From: Hyphomicrobium sp.
GTDB taxonomy: Bacteria; Pseudomonadota; Alphaproteobacteria; Rhizobiales; Hyphomicrobiaceae
NCBI GenBank assembly: GCA_002928735.1
Contig: PERL01000004.1
Coordinates: 62,001-126,000, forward strand
Length of the DNA: 64,000 bases
Direction of reading: 5' to 3'
A program made the position numbers and the translations under genes. A model generated the notes under the pieces. That model was not told the origin of the DNA, did not search any database, and saw nothing but the letters and a program-made list of their open reading frames with translations. Position 1 is the first letter of the stretch. Each line of letters opens with the position of its first letter. Positions 41,641 through 51,591 of this stretch are shown one piece after another.

Positions 41641-42606
41641 ATGCCAAATTCGGAGGCGGCCGCGTCATGCAGAGCCAATGACGCGACCAAGATCGTTCAG
41701 AAGACCATCAAGGCGAACTTCAATTCAATCTACAGCCAGCCAGATCCCCGCGCGTACTTCCGCGAGCTCTACGGCCTGGACTACATCATTCCCGAATTGG
41801 CCCACCCGGTCTTTGCCTCGATCGTCACTGAATTGGAACACCTCCGCGGCCGCCCTCTGCGCGTGCTCGATATCGGCTGCAGCTATGGCATCAACGCGGC
41901 ATTGCTGCAATATCCCGTCGATCTCGATCGATTGGCCAAACGGTATGCCAATCTCCCCGAAAGTGAGATTGGCCCCGCGCAATTGGCCATGCTGGACCGC
42001 AGCTATTTCCGGTCCTGGCCCCGCCATGAGATCGATATCATCGGCCTCGACGCCTCCGAACCCGCCGTCAGCTTTGCGCGCACCACCGGCGTACTGCAGG
42101 GGGCCATCGTCGGTGATTTCGAGTGCGATCCCTTGCCCTCCGACGCACAAGATGTGCTGAGCGGTATTGACTTGATTATCTCAACCGGCGCCATCGGCTA
42201 CGTGACCGAAAAGACCATTGCGAAGGTTCTCACCGCGATTGGCGAGCCACGGCCCTGGGTGGCGTCGTTCGTCCTGCGCATGTTCCCCTACGACCCGATC
42301 GCCGCGGCACTGGATCATGCGGGCCTTGTCACCCAAAAGCTGCCCGGCACGACATTCGTTCAGCGCCGCTTTGAATCGGAGGACGAATGCCGGCAAGTGA
42401 CGTCGCGCTTAAAGGCGCTGGGTATCGATCCGACTGGCAAGGAAAGCGAAGGCCTGCTCCACGCCGATTTCTATTTGTCCCGGCCCAAACACGAAGCGGT
42501 GGGTGCGCCGATCACCGACATCGTCTCGATTGAGCTCGGCACGCGCCGGTCCTTTGGTCGCCGCTACATCAGCCGGCCCGGAGAACCCATTCGCCTCGTT
42601 CGCTGA
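41641..42606 (+). CDS. Class I SAM-dependent methyltransferase, substrate unknown
   Basis: A 321-residue protein with GGGGAGG before the ATG at 41641. Motif I is LRVLDIGCSYGINAALL, with EIDIIGLDASEPAVSFA as motif II (acidic residue binding the ribose) and a LIISTGAIGYV segment at motif IV. The N-terminal about 70 residues (FNSIYSQPDPRAYFRELYGLD) form a cap. It lacks a signal peptide, so acts in the cytoplasm. No linked genes identify the substrate; it lies between the stress protein and the cytochrome-like gene. Confidence 0.82.
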   Translation: MPNSEAAASCRANDATKIVQKTIKANFNSIYSQPDPRAYFRELYGLDYIIPELAHPVFASIVTELEHLRGRPLRVLDIGCSYGINAALLQYPVDLDRLAKRYANLPESEIGPAQLAMLDRSYFRSWPRHEIDIIGLDASEPAVSFARTTGVLQGAIVGDFECDPLPSDAQDVLSGIDLIISTGAIGYVTEKTIAKVLTAIGEPRPWVASFVLRMFPYDPIAAALDHAGLVTQKLPGTTFVQRRFESEDECRQVTSRLKALGIDPTGKESEGLLHADFYLSRPKHEAVGAPITDIVSIELGTRRSFGRRYISRPGEPIRLVR

Positions 42607-42740
42607 CATCTCCCGTGTGGCGGGCTGGCCATAGGCCCGCCGCATCCCCCCGGCTATGGTGCCGCCGCAATCAAGACGGCGGGGATGGTGTCAGAGTGGG
42701 GCGGGCAAGAGGTAAAATCAGAGATCGGCGCGACAGTGCG

Positions 42741-44363
42741 ATGGCGCAGCCCAGAATCCTGCGCGTCCTCGTGGCGATTGCTACGACAACTTTAAGCACG
42801 GCCACGTCGATTGCCGCCACCTTGGCCCCCGACGGTTTGGCCGAGAGCGCCCGCACAGTCCTGGAAACGCACTGCGCCCGCTGTCATCAGGCGGGCCGGC
42901 TCGAAAATCCGCCCGCCAAAGGCAATCTAGGCAACATTCTGGATCTCGATGCACTGAGCGCCCGCGAGGATCTCATCGTACCGGCAGATCCCGATGCCTC
43001 GCGCCTTTATCAAATCATGCTGGCGCGCCACCGTCCGCAGTCAGTTTTCTTCGGGCCTGTTCCGGGTCCCACCGCCACCGAAATCGGCGCCGTTCGCGAT
43101 TGGCTTTCAGCACTTCGCGCCGGCGGCGACACCTGTTCTGGCAAAAGCCGCGTCAGCCTGAGCGATCTCAAGCGCGACATGACCGCCTGGCGCAAAGTCT
43201 TCGAGCCCGACGCCACCAAGCCGCTGCGTTTCATTTCGCTGGCCAACATGCACAATATCTGCCGGTCGGATGCTCAACTCGCCGCCTACCGGCAAGCCGT
43301 CGCGATCCTTCTGGCAAGGCTGACGCGCCACACCATCAGCGGCCTAGATACAGTGGGCGATGCCAGCGTGCTCTTGGCCTTCCGTCCCGATGATCTCGGC
43401 CTCACCGCCGAGGCCTGGGACCTGCGCGCCGGCCGCGGTGACGCCCTTCCCGATGTGGTCGATGCGGAGGTCCTCGCTGCCCGCGCGCTATCGGCCGGTA
43501 CGATGGCCGCTACCGTCCCAGTCCAAGCTCCCGCCCCAACTCCAGCACCTGGCGCAATCGCCCGCGCCAACGCCTCTCCCACCGAGACTGCATTGATCGA
43601 CGGCCTCGACCCCGTCGATGCTCTCGCTCTCGAACACACCCGCCGCGTTCTCCCGGCCCGCGCCGCCGCCGAACTCCATCTCAGCGTTGATCAATTGCGC
43701 GACCGCATCAGGCTGCTGCCCGAGGACGAAGCCATCCCCGGCGTGCGCCTCTTCCAATCCGGTCTGCCGCGCGCCGAGTGGGAAACATTGAAGGCGCACA
43801 TCGCCGGCCGCCAACTACCCAAGCCAATTGAGACGACCGCCACGCAGACCGCCACGGACCTGCACCTTGCGCTATGGACCGAGACGACCACCTACAAGGC
43901 CGGCGATATCCTCACGCTCTATGCGTTGCCCAGCGCCGATTGCCACCTGACCATCGTCGCCGTCGAAGCCGGCGGCCTCGCCACCGTGCTGTTTCCAAAC
44001 GACACGACGACGGACAACAAGATCAAAGGCGGCACCACGCTGCAGTTGCCGCCACCCGGCGCACCCTTCCAATTTCGTCTCGATAAGCCCGGCCGGCATG
44101 GCCTCGTTGCCATTTGCAACGCCGTCGCCAAACGCCCGCAAGGCATCGGCCATGACTTCGAGCGCCAGCGCTTCACCGTGCTCGGCGACTGGCGCACCTT
44201 CCTGATCGAGACCGCCGAACGCGAAACCGCCTATCAAAAAACCCAGGAGGACCTGCGCAAATTCCGCACCGGCGCCGGCCGCGCAGAAACCCTCGAAGAG
44301 CAAATCCCCCTCGGCACTGACGCGGAAACCCGCGCCGCCATCTCGCTGGACGTCGCGCCGTAA
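42741..44363 (+). CDS. Exported c-type haem-motif/DUF4384 fusion protein
   Basis: A 540-residue protein from the ATG at 42741. An N-terminal signal-like hydrophobic stretch (RVLVAIATTTLSTATSIAAT) precedes a haem-attachment motif in ETHCARCHQAGRLENPPAKG, as in planctomycete-type cytochrome c domains. After a middle region (SLANMHNICRSDAQLAAYR) the C-terminal part matches DUF4384: HLALWTETTTYKAGDILTLY, LPSADCHLTIVAVEAGG and TVLFPND. The combination suggests a periplasmic haem protein with a beta-sandwich sensor or binding domain. The pentapeptide gene is convergent next door. Confidence 0.75.
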   Translation: MAQPRILRVLVAIATTTLSTATSIAATLAPDGLAESARTVLETHCARCHQAGRLENPPAKGNLGNILDLDALSAREDLIVPADPDASRLYQIMLARHRPQSVFFGPVPGPTATEIGAVRDWLSALRAGGDTCSGKSRVSLSDLKRDMTAWRKVFEPDATKPLRFISLANMHNICRSDAQLAAYRQAVAILLARLTRHTISGLDTVGDASVLLAFRPDDLGLTAEAWDLRAGRGDALPDVVDAEVLAARALSAGTMAATVPVQAPAPTPAPGAIARANASPTETALIDGLDPVDALALEHTRRVLPARAAAELHLSVDQLRDRIRLLPEDEAIPGVRLFQSGLPRAEWETLKAHIAGRQLPKPIETTATQTATDLHLALWTETTTYKAGDILTLYALPSADCHLTIVAVEAGGLATVLFPNDTTTDNKIKGGTTLQLPPPGAPFQFRLDKPGRHGLVAICNAVAKRPQGIGHDFERQRFTVLGDWRTFLIETAERETAYQKTQEDLRKFRTGAGRAETLEEQIPLGTDAETRAAISLDVAP

Positions 44364-44376
44364 GTGACCATGCCAG

Positions 44377-45156
44377 CTATCTAGTGAGGTTGCGCGCCCG
44401 GTCGCGTCCAGTCACCGTATCTAGACCTTTGACATCGGCGAGGATCGCACCGTCGAAATCAGCATCCACGACATCGGCGCCCGTCAGATCGGCACCCGTC
44501 AGATCCGCCTTCGAGAAATCGGCATTGTGCAGCTTGGCACCCTTCAGGTTGACGCCCTTCATGCTCGCATAGCGAAACGAGACGTACGTCAGATCGCTGC
44601 CGTCGAAATTGGCGCCGTTGAGCTGCGCGCCTTCCATCTCGGTGCGGAAGAGGTCTTCGATAAAACCCGTCTTGCCGAACGGCGCCAACGTGGCCCGCTC
44701 CAAGTTGGCCCGCGAAAGGTCGACACGGCTGAACTGACCGAACACTTTCGCACCAGTCAAATCCGCGCCGATGAAACTCGGCGGCGTTTCCGCGCCAGGA
44801 TCGCGTCCCATGGTCGTCGAGGGCCTCAGAAGGCTCGCACCCTTGAGATTGGCTCCATCGAATTTGGCGCCGATGATGTTCGCCCGGTCGAGATTGGACC
44901 CGGCTAAATCCGCGCCAGCAAGATTCGATCCCGTCAGGTTCACACCGAACATCCGCGCGTTCGAGAGCCGCGTCTTCTTGAAGTCGATCAGCGACAGATC
45001 GAGCCCTTCCAGATCGCGCCCCGAAAGATCGATCGCCCCCGTCGCCCGATAGAGCTGCTCCGTCACCTCCCGCGCCGTGAAGTCCGCCGCACGCGACTGC
45101 CCGCCCGGCAAAGCCAGTGCACAAGCGACAAGCATGAGGCGGGAGCGAAACGTCAT
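44377..45156 (-). CDS. Exported pentapeptide-repeat protein
   Basis: A 259-residue protein with a signal peptide (LMLVACALALPGGQSRAAD) and about 20 or more repeats of the A(D/N)LXX form, for example LAGADLAGSNLDRANIIGAK and KADLTGADLTGADVVDAD, which fold as a right-handed quadrilateral beta-helix. The repeat run is interrupted by a PSTTMGRDPGAETPPS insertion. GGAG before the ATG at 45156 supports the start. Surface-binding or DNA-mimic roles are known in the family; a periplasmic one is inferred. It converges on the haem-motif/DUF4384 gene. Confidence 0.9.
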   Translation of the reverse strand: MTFRSRLMLVACALALPGGQSRAADFTAREVTEQLYRATGAIDLSGRDLEGLDLSLIDFKKTRLSNARMFGVNLTGSNLAGADLAGSNLDRANIIGAKFDGANLKGASLLRPSTTMGRDPGAETPPSFIGADLTGAKVFGQFSRVDLSRANLERATLAPFGKTGFIEDLFRTEMEGAQLNGANFDGSDLTYVSFRYASMKGVNLKGAKLHNADFSKADLTGADLTGADVVDADFDGAILADVKGLDTVTGRDRARNLTR

Positions 45157-45182
45157 GGAGGTCTCCAAACCCTACGGTCAAA

Positions 45183-45674
45183 CTAGTCGAGCGCCGATTC
45201 TAACATCGCCAAGGCCTTAGCCACGGCAGCGATGCGAACGCCGCGGCGTCCGAGATCGCCGAAGCGGCACCCCTCTTCTACGGTCGGCCGCCCCGTCCGG
45301 GCCACAGCAAGATGCACGAGCCCAATCGGCTTTGTTTCTGTCGCCCCGCCGGGTCCTGCAATTCCCGTGATCGACACCGCGACATCCGCCAACGAATAGC
45401 GCAGCGCACCCTCGGCCATGGCAATCGCAACTGCCGCGCTCACCGCCCCATGGGTTGCAAGCGAAGCCGGATCAACACCAAGAACGGCCATCTTCGCTTC
45501 GTTGGAGTAGGTCACGAACCCACGGTCCAGAACAGCCGACGACCCCGGCACATCCGTGATGGCAGCCGCCACGAGACCGCCCGTACAACTCTCTGCCGTC
45601 GCCAGCTTCAAACCGGCCGCCGTCATCCGTTGAACGAGCGCCGCCGCAGCAGAAAGCAGGTCATCAGGCAACAT
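45183..45674 (-). CDS. CinA-family nicotinamide-nucleotide amidohydrolase
   Basis: A 163-residue stand-alone CinA C-terminal domain (PncC), which hydrolyses NMN to nicotinate mononucleotide for NAD salvage. Motifs: TAESCTGGLVAAAITDVPGS, SNEAKMAVLGV, AVAIAMAEGALR and the SITGIAGPGG end loop. The N-terminal MoaB-like domain of full-length CinA is absent, as in the E. coli-type stand-alone enzyme. It follows the MarR gene on the same strand but a terminator lies between them, so it is likely expressed separately. Confidence 0.94.
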   Translation of the reverse strand: MLPDDLLSAAAALVQRMTAAGLKLATAESCTGGLVAAAITDVPGSSAVLDRGFVTYSNEAKMAVLGVDPASLATHGAVSAAVAIAMAEGALRYSLADVAVSITGIAGPGGATETKPIGLVHLAVARTGRPTVEEGCRFGDLGRRGVRIAAVAKALAMLESALD

Positions 45675-45696
45675 CGGCCTCACTCCCAAAAAACAA

Positions 45697-45730
45697 AAAG
45701 ACCGGCGACCCAATCGGGACGCCGGCCTTT
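45697..45730 (-). terminator. Strong rho-independent terminator after the MarR gene
   Basis: In the minus direction the stem AAAGGCCGGCG / CGCCGGTCTTT (one mismatch, 45697-45730) is followed by TTTTTGTTTTTT, a classic terminator. It ends the MarR-type gene and separates it from the CinA gene. Confidence 0.88.
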
Positions 45731-45763
45731 AAATCTACGTGCGTTTGTCCGCCGGAGCAAAGC

Positions 45764-46252
45764 TCAGGGCTGCACGAGCTTTTCAGCCTGCTTCAGGAGA
45801 CCGTCGAGCGTGCCGCGCGAATCCGCGCCCATCACAGTGATGGCGTGGCTCTGGGCGTTCTGCCACACCGGGAAGGCATCGCGCAGAACCGCCTGACCCT
45901 TCGGCGTCAGGTGCAGACCACGGCCGCGCCGGCCGGCTGGCGGATCCATGATGATGAGGCCCAGCGCCAAGAGACGCTTGAGGTTGCGCGACAGCGTCGA
46001 CTTCTCAATGTCGAGCTCGTGCCCGATTTCGACGGCGGTGATGCCATCGCGCGCGGCAAGCTGCGCCAGCAGCGTGTACTGGCTGGCGGTAATGCCGAGC
46101 GGGCGCATCGCATCGTCATAGACGCGCGTAATAATGCGCGAGAGCTGGCGGACACGGGTTGCGAGGCACGACGTCGCCGTGGTTTCGGCAATATCGGCCA
46201 TGTTGGCGGGCTCTTTGGCCGCGCGTTCGACGGGCTGGGTCATAATGTTCAT
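45764..46252 (-). CDS. MarR-family transcription regulator
   Basis: A 162-residue winged-helix regulator with the N-terminal segment CLATRVRQLSRIITRVYDDA, recognition helix VEIGHELDIEKSTLSRNLKR and wing PAGRRGRGLHLTPKG. AAAGGC precedes the ATG at 46252. No target gene is adjacent on the same strand (the CinA gene is behind a terminator). The next gene upstream is ispDF, on the same strand, so MarR is expressed from its own promoter in 46253-46360 or by read-through. Ligand unknown. Confidence 0.92.
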   Translation of the reverse strand: MNIMTQPVERAAKEPANMADIAETTATSCLATRVRQLSRIITRVYDDAMRPLGITASQYTLLAQLAARDGITAVEIGHELDIEKSTLSRNLKRLLALGLIIMDPPAGRRGRGLHLTPKGQAVLRDAFPVWQNAQSHAITVMGADSRGTLDGLLKQAEKLVQP

Positions 46253-46360
46253 CGGTTCGCCTTTGCGAGGGTCGGTCTCATGATCTCGAGGTCTTTTTGA
46301 CCATACAACTGCTATGCCGGGTGTGCCGCGATTCTGCCAGGGGGGTCAATGTCGCGGGGC

Positions 46361-47596
46361 TCAGGATTGATCCTGAGCAGTTGAGAACGGAAGAAGAACA
46401 CTAGCGTTCGCCATAGCCACGATGCCTTCCCGGCGGCCGATACTGCCCAATTCTTCCATCGTGGTGGCCTTCACGCCCACCCTGTCCGCCGTAATCCCCA
46501 GGATTTCAGCCACGCGGGCCTGCATCGCGGCACGGTACGGCCCAATCCGCGGCGCCTCCGCCAATAGCGTCACATCCACGTTCACGATCCGCCCGCCACG
46601 CGCGCGGACCCGCCGCGCGGCTTCAGTCAAGAACAGGTGCGAGGCAGCCCCCTTCCACTTGGGATCAGACGGCGGAAAGTGCTGCCCGATATCGCCATCG
46701 CCGATCGTGCCCAAGAGTGCATCTGTCAACGCATGCAGCGCGACATCCGCATCCGAATGCCCCTCCAGCTTATGCGTATGCGGGATCTCCACACCACACA
46801 GCCACACGCTCGATCCTTCGGCGAAGCGATGCACGTCAAAACCGGTCCCGATTCTGGGTTCCATCGTCATCGCTGCCTCGCATGCCGCCTGCGCGTCCGC
46901 CACATCTGCTGCCGTCGTGATCTTGATATTGCGCGCATCGCCCTCGACCAGAGCGACTGGAAAACCGGCCCATTCTCCAATCGCCGCATCGTCCGTGAAG
47001 TCGTCAAAACCTTCCACCGCCGCCGCCCGGTGCGCATCCAGGATCCGCGCGAAGCGGAACCCTTGCGGCGTCTGCGCCCGCCAGAGACCGGCCCGATCGA
47101 CGGTTTCCGCGATGGTCTGTCCCGCGTCGGCCCGCTTCAGTGTATCAGCCACCGCCAGAGCCGGGATGGCGCCCGGGTGCCGTTCAAGGGCGGCGACCAC
47201 TCGATCGATCAGTCCACGATCCACAAACGGGCGTGCCGCGTCGTGGATGAGGACCAGATCGGGCTCCTCGGCCGCCAAGGCTTCGAGCCCCGCCCGCACC
47301 GAAGCCTGCCGCGACGACCCACCCGTCACGGGGGCCCGCAAAGCGGCCGGACGGCGGCTCAGACTGTCCTCATAAAGCGACCCGTCATCCGCATGGATGA
47401 CTGATTGAACAAGAGCCACAGCCGGGTGCAACGCAAAGGCATCGATCGCCCGCTGCAAAATGGTCTCCCCACCGATGCGGACGTACTGCTTGGGCACACC
47501 CCCACCAACCCGGCTGCCGCGTCCGGCGGCGACGATAAGGGCGGCGACACGCACCTGCGGGCTCTCCTTGACCAAAATCAGACCTCGCGGATGCAT
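46361..47596 (-). CDS. ispDF: Bifunctional IspD/IspF (MEP cytidylyltransferase / MECDP synthase)
   Basis: A 411-residue fusion carrying two non-consecutive steps of the MEP isoprenoid pathway. Residues 1 to about 245 are IspD with the CTP loop ALIVAAGRGSRVGGGVPKQ and the VLIHDAARPFVD segment; residues about 250-411 are IspF with GTGFDVHRFAEG, LEGHSDADVALHALTDALLG and a QHFPPSDPKWKG loop. Fused IspDF is common in alphaproteobacteria. The ATG at 47596 is used; a later start is possible because residues 1-15 are not conserved. It diverges from dusB. Confidence 0.96.
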   Translation of the reverse strand: MHPRGLILVKESPQVRVAALIVAAGRGSRVGGGVPKQYVRIGGETILQRAIDAFALHPAVALVQSVIHADDGSLYEDSLSRRPAALRAPVTGGSSRQASVRAGLEALAAEEPDLVLIHDAARPFVDRGLIDRVVAALERHPGAIPALAVADTLKRADAGQTIAETVDRAGLWRAQTPQGFRFARILDAHRAAAVEGFDDFTDDAAIGEWAGFPVALVEGDARNIKITTAADVADAQAACEAAMTMEPRIGTGFDVHRFAEGSSVWLCGVEIPHTHKLEGHSDADVALHALTDALLGTIGDGDIGQHFPPSDPKWKGAASHLFLTEAARRVRARGGRIVNVDVTLLAEAPRIGPYRAAMQARVAEILGITADRVGVKATTMEELGSIGRREGIVAMANASVLLPFSTAQDQS

Positions 47597-47744
47597 AACC
47601 GGGAAGGTCGGATGGCCGCAATCGCATCCGAGGGATCACGCTTGAAAATCAAATGATCAAACTCTATTGTGCCCAACTTGAGGGCAGTTTGTAAGTCTGC
47701 TTAAAAGATGCGCACAATGGCGACCTGAGAGGACAACACTCCCG

Positions 47745-48749
47745 ATGGCGGGTCTCTCCATCGCGACCGTAACTGCCCGGAACAACGTGTTTCTGGCACC
47801 CATGACCGGTGTCTCCGACCTGCCGTTTCGCCGCCTGGCGCATGCGCTGGGCGCAGGTCTCGTCGTGTCCGAAATGGTCGCCAGCGCCGAACTGATCGCC
47901 AACCGCCCCGATGTCCGCCGCCGCGCCGAAGGCGGCGATCTTTCGCCCCATGTTATACAACTCGTCGGCTGTGAGCCACATCTGATGGCGGAGGGTGCCC
48001 GCATCGCGGCCGGCGACGGCGCCGATGTCATAGACATCAACATGGGCTGCCCCGCCCGCGAAGTGACCGGCAAAGCCTCCGGCAGCGCGTTGATGCGCGA
48101 TCTCACGCATGCACTCTCTCTTATCGAATCCGTCGTCGGCGCGGTCAAAGTCCCCGTCACACTCAAGATGCGCCTCGGCTGGGACGACACCACGCGCAAC
48201 GCCCCCGAACTGGCCCGCCGCGCGCAAGACGCTGGTATTCACCTCGTCACCGTCCACGGCCGAACGCGCAACCAGTTCTTCAAAGGTAAAGCAGATTGGT
48301 CCTTCGTGCGCCGCGTGAAGGAAGCCATCGCCATTCCCGTCATCGTCAATGGCGACATCGTCACCGTCGATGATGCCCGCGCAGCGCTGACCCAGTCCGG
48401 CGCCGATGGCGTCATGATCGGGCGCGGCGCCTATGGCGCACCCTGGCAACCCGGCCGCATTGCTACCGCCCTCGCCACCGGCACGGACACCGGTCCGCCG
48501 CCGCTTTCAACTCAATGCGCGATCGCCAAAGATCACATCGCCGCGATGCTGGTCCACTACGGCCCATTCCTCGGCCTCAGAAACGCGCGCAAGCACATCG
48601 GCTGGTACCTGGAAAACAGCGGCCTGCCCGAAGAAGCCGTCAAGCGTTGGCGCAAGCGGCTTTGCACGGAAGAGAACGCCGATGCCGTCTTCGCCGGCCT
48701 CGACGAGGCCTACGCCGAAGCAGCCGGCGCGCGGAGCATCGCCGCATGA
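47745..48749 (+). CDS. dusB: tRNA dihydrouridine synthase DusB
   Basis: A 334-residue FMN enzyme (historically NifR3) reducing tRNA uridines. Motifs: [39 protein letters not shown] with the catalytic cysteine, [18 protein letters not shown] and [12 protein letters not shown]. Its stop overlaps the ntrB start (ATGA), as in many rhizobia where nifR3-ntrB-ntrC form one operon. The first gene of this nitrogen-regulation locus, it is read divergently from ispDF. Confidence 0.96.
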   Translation: MAGLSIATVTARNNVFLAPMTGVSDLPFRRLAHALGAGLVVSEMVASAELIANRPDVRRRAEGGDLSPHVIQLVGCEPHLMAEGARIAAGDGADVIDINMGCPAREVTGKASGSALMRDLTHALSLIESVVGAVKVPVTLKMRLGWDDTTRNAPELARRAQDAGIHLVTVHGRTRNQFFKGKADWSFVRRVKEAIAIPVIVNGDIVTVDDARAALTQSGADGVMIGRGAYGAPWQPGRIATALATGTDTGPPPLSTQCAIAKDHIAAMLVHYGPFLGLRNARKHIGWYLENSGLPEEAVKRWRKRLCTEENADAVFAGLDEAYAEAAGARSIAA

Positions 48750-49894
48750 CGTCATCTGCCGAAGCCCGCTCCCCCAAACCGGCCGCACCCGACAAGCCGA
48801 TCGAACTCGATCTGCTGCTCTACGCGCTGCCCTATCCAATTTTCGTTCTGGGCGAGAACAACCGCATCGTCTTCGCCAATGCCGCCGCTGAGGCATTCCT
48901 GTCGTCGAGCATCGCCGTGCTCAAGCGCCAGACGCTAGATGAACTCTTGGCCTTTGGCTGCCCGCTCCTGCCGCTGCTCGATCAGGTCCGCCGCTCAGGC
49001 GCCACTGTCAATGAGTACGGCGTCGAAATGCATTCGCCCAAATTCCTGATGCCCAAGCTCGTCGACGTGCATGCCGGACCTTTCCCCGAACGCGCCGGCC
49101 ACATCCTGCTCATGGTCCAGCAGCGCAACATGGCGCAAATGATCGAGCGCCAGTTCACCCACCGCGCCGCCGCCCGCACCGTCTCCGGCATGGCCGCCGT
49201 CCTAGCCCACGAAATCAAGAACCCCCTGTCCGGCATTCGCGGCGCGGCCCAGCTTCTCGAGCCCGGCCTCTCCGACGAAGATCGCGCCCTCACGCAGTTG
49301 ATCTGCGCCGAGACCGACCGCATCCGCAATCTGGTCGATCGCATGGAAGTGTTCGGCGATGAGCGCCCGCTCGCTAAAGAGCCGGTCAACATCCACGACG
49401 TGCTCAATCACGTCCGCCGTCTCGCCGAAACCGGCTTTGCGCGTGGCATCCGCTTCGTCGAGGATTACGATCCCTCGTTGCCCTTCGTCCCCGGCAACCG
49501 CGACAAACTCGTTCAAGCCTTCCTCAATCTTGTGAAGAACGCCGCCGAAGCCGCCGGCGACAGCGCCGATCACGGCCGCATCGTTCTCACAACGAAATTC
49601 CGTCCCGGCGTGCGCCTCTCCGTGCCCGGCTCCAATTCCCGTGTCAGCTTGCCCCTCCTGATCCAGGTGGAAGACAACGGCAATGGCGTTCCCGAACACC
49701 TCCGCCCGCACCTCTTCGATCCCTTTGTAACGACGAAGCACAACGGCACCGGCCTCGGACTTGCCCTCGTTGCAAAGATCATCGGCGATCACGGCGGCAT
49801 CATCGAATACGACAGCGAACCGCGCCGGACCGTGTTCCGCGTTCTTCTGCCCATGCAGGAGACGAAGCGTGGTGAGCAAGACCCAGGAGAATAA
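48746..49894 (+). CDS. ntrB: Nitrogen regulation histidine kinase NtrB
   Basis: A 382-residue cytoplasmic kinase/phosphatase. An N-terminal PAS domain ([20 protein letters not shown]) precedes the H-box [20 protein letters not shown], and the HATPase domain has [21 protein letters not shown] and [13 protein letters not shown]. It is controlled by PII proteins and phosphorylates NtrC in nitrogen limitation. No transmembrane segments are seen. The ATG at 48746 overlaps the dusB stop; the frame extends further back inside dusB. Confidence 0.96.
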   Translation: MTSSAEARSPKPAAPDKPIELDLLLYALPYPIFVLGENNRIVFANAAAEAFLSSSIAVLKRQTLDELLAFGCPLLPLLDQVRRSGATVNEYGVEMHSPKFLMPKLVDVHAGPFPERAGHILLMVQQRNMAQMIERQFTHRAAARTVSGMAAVLAHEIKNPLSGIRGAAQLLEPGLSDEDRALTQLICAETDRIRNLVDRMEVFGDERPLAKEPVNIHDVLNHVRRLAETGFARGIRFVEDYDPSLPFVPGNRDKLVQAFLNLVKNAAEAAGDSADHGRIVLTTKFRPGVRLSVPGSNSRVSLPLLIQVEDNGNGVPEHLRPHLFDPFVTTKHNGTGLGLALVAKIIGDHGGIIEYDSEPRRTVFRVLLPMQETKRGEQDPGE

Positions 49895-49899
49895 GCCCT

Positions 49900-51345
49900 A
49901 TGGCGCGTGGCACGATCCTCATCGCCGACGACGACACCGCGATCCGCACGGTGCTGAACCAAGCGCTCGCCCGCGCCGGTTATGCCCCGCGCGCCACCGG
50001 CAATGCGGCAACGCTCTGGCGCTGGGTGAGCCAAGGAGAGGGCGATGTCGTCATAACCGACGTCGTCATGCCCGACGAGAACGCGTTTGATCTCATCCCG
50101 CGCATCAAAAAACTGCGTCCCGATCTGCCCATCATCGTCATGAGCGCACAGAACACGCTGATGACGGCGCTCACCGCGGCCGAAAAAGGCGCCTATGAAT
50201 ACCTGCCCAAACCCTTCGACCTCGCCGAAGTGGTCTCCGTCGTCTCCCGCGCGCTGGCAGCGCCCGGCCGCAAACCACAACGCGGCCCCGAGATCACCGA
50301 CGGCGAAGAACTGCCCCTCATCGGCCGCTCGCCGGCCATGCAGGATATCTATCGCGCGCTCGCCCGCCTGACGCAGACCGAACTCACCATCATGATCACC
50401 GGCGAGAGCGGCACCGGCAAGGAACTCGTCGCCCGCGTACTTCACGATCACGGCAAACGCCGCACCGGTCCGTTCGTCGCCATCAACATGGCAGCCATCC
50501 CGCGCGAACTGATCGAGAGCGAACTCTTCGGCCATGAGAAGGGCGCCTTCACCGGCGCGCAAGCCCGCACGCAAGGCCGCTTCGAGCAGGCCGAAGGCGG
50601 TACGCTCTTCCTCGACGAAATCGGCGACATGCCGCTCGAAGCACAAACGCGTCTCCTGCGCGTTCTCCAGCAGGGCGAATACACCACCGTCGGCGGCCGC
50701 ACACCGATCCGCACCAACGTCCGCATCATCGCCGCCACCCATCGCGATCTGCGCTCGCAGATCCAGCAGGGCCTCTTCCGCGAGGATCTCTTCTATCGCT
50801 TGAACGTCGTCCCCCTGCGCCTTCCGCCGCTGCGCGAACGCACCGAAGACATCGGCGATCTGACGCGCCACTTCCTGCGCATCGCCGCCCGCGAAGGCCT
50901 CGGCCAGAAATCAATCGAACAAGCCGCCATTGATCGCCTGAAGCAGCATCCCTGGCCGGGCAACGTGCGTGAGCTTGAAAACTTTGTGCGCCGCGTCGCG
51001 GCTCTCCACACCCAGGATCTCATCACCGCGCCGATCATCGATCAGGAATTGGCCGAAGCCATCCCGGCCCGCATGCCCGCCACCGCCGCCAATACCAAGG
51101 ATCTCTCCGAGCTCGTCGAGCGTCACCTCGCCGGATATTTCGGCGAATTCGGCAACGAGCTTCCCCCTTCTGGGCTCTACGATCGCATCATCCGCCAAGT
51201 CGAATACCCCCTTCTCAGCGCCGCCCTCGCCGCCACACGCGGCAATCAAATCCGCGCCGCCGAACTTTTGGGGCTCAATCGCAACACGCTGCGCAGCCGC
51301 ATAAAAGAACTGAACATCAAGGTCTTCCGGACCCCGCTGACGTAA
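49900..51345 (+). CDS. ntrC: Nitrogen regulation response regulator NtrC
   Basis: A 481-residue sigma-54 activator. The receiver carries [14 protein letters not shown] and the phosphorylated Asp in [15 protein letters not shown]; the AAA+ domain has Walker [14 protein letters not shown] and the sigma-54-contacting GAFTGA loop ([14 protein letters not shown]); the C-terminus is a Fis-like helix-turn-helix ([20 protein letters not shown]). It starts five bases after ntrB and is co-transcribed. Confidence 0.97.
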   Translation: MARGTILIADDDTAIRTVLNQALARAGYAPRATGNAATLWRWVSQGEGDVVITDVVMPDENAFDLIPRIKKLRPDLPIIVMSAQNTLMTALTAAEKGAYEYLPKPFDLAEVVSVVSRALAAPGRKPQRGPEITDGEELPLIGRSPAMQDIYRALARLTQTELTIMITGESGTGKELVARVLHDHGKRRTGPFVAINMAAIPRELIESELFGHEKGAFTGAQARTQGRFEQAEGGTLFLDEIGDMPLEAQTRLLRVLQQGEYTTVGGRTPIRTNVRIIAATHRDLRSQIQQGLFREDLFYRLNVVPLRLPPLRERTEDIGDLTRHFLRIAAREGLGQKSIEQAAIDRLKQHPWPGNVRELENFVRRVAALHTQDLITAPIIDQELAEAIPARMPATAANTKDLSELVERHLAGYFGEFGNELPPSGLYDRIIRQVEYPLLSAALAATRGNQIRAAELLGLNRNTLRSRIKELNIKVFRTPLT

Positions 51346-51358
51346 GCACGCGAACCTG

Positions 51359-51378
51359 TGCACCGTTCAAAATGTGCA
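51359..51378. promoter_or_regulatory. Inverted and direct repeat upstream of ntrY
   Basis: TGCAC (51359-51363) and GTGCA (51374-51378) form an inverted repeat with a 10-base spacer; the same bases lie in a direct repeat TGTGCA(C/A)CG with a 16-base period. The half-sites resemble NtrC sites, but a usual NtrC site has a 7-base spacer, so the match is imperfect. The 246-base ntrC-ntrY gap (51346-51591) also has a possible -35 (TTGACG at 51385). Confidence 0.35.
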
Positions 51379-51591
51379 ACGCGATTGACGATCTTGTCGC
51401 GAAAATGTCACAGTTAGCTGGCTCTTGTGACTCCGGCGCTGCAGGTTTCGCTCCGTGCGTTGCCCGCGCGCCTCTCCAAGCCCTGCCTTAAGTGCCGTCC
51501 GGCACACACTGGCGTGTCTTGGCACAACAGCGCCGGAATTCCGCCCCCGCGGGTCGTCTTCCGGAATTTCCGCAGCAACTCGGCCGGCGCC

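Noticed and set aside
51359-51378. Calling this a definite NtrC binding site
   Set aside because: The spacer is 10 bases, not 7; recorded only as an NtrC-like candidate.
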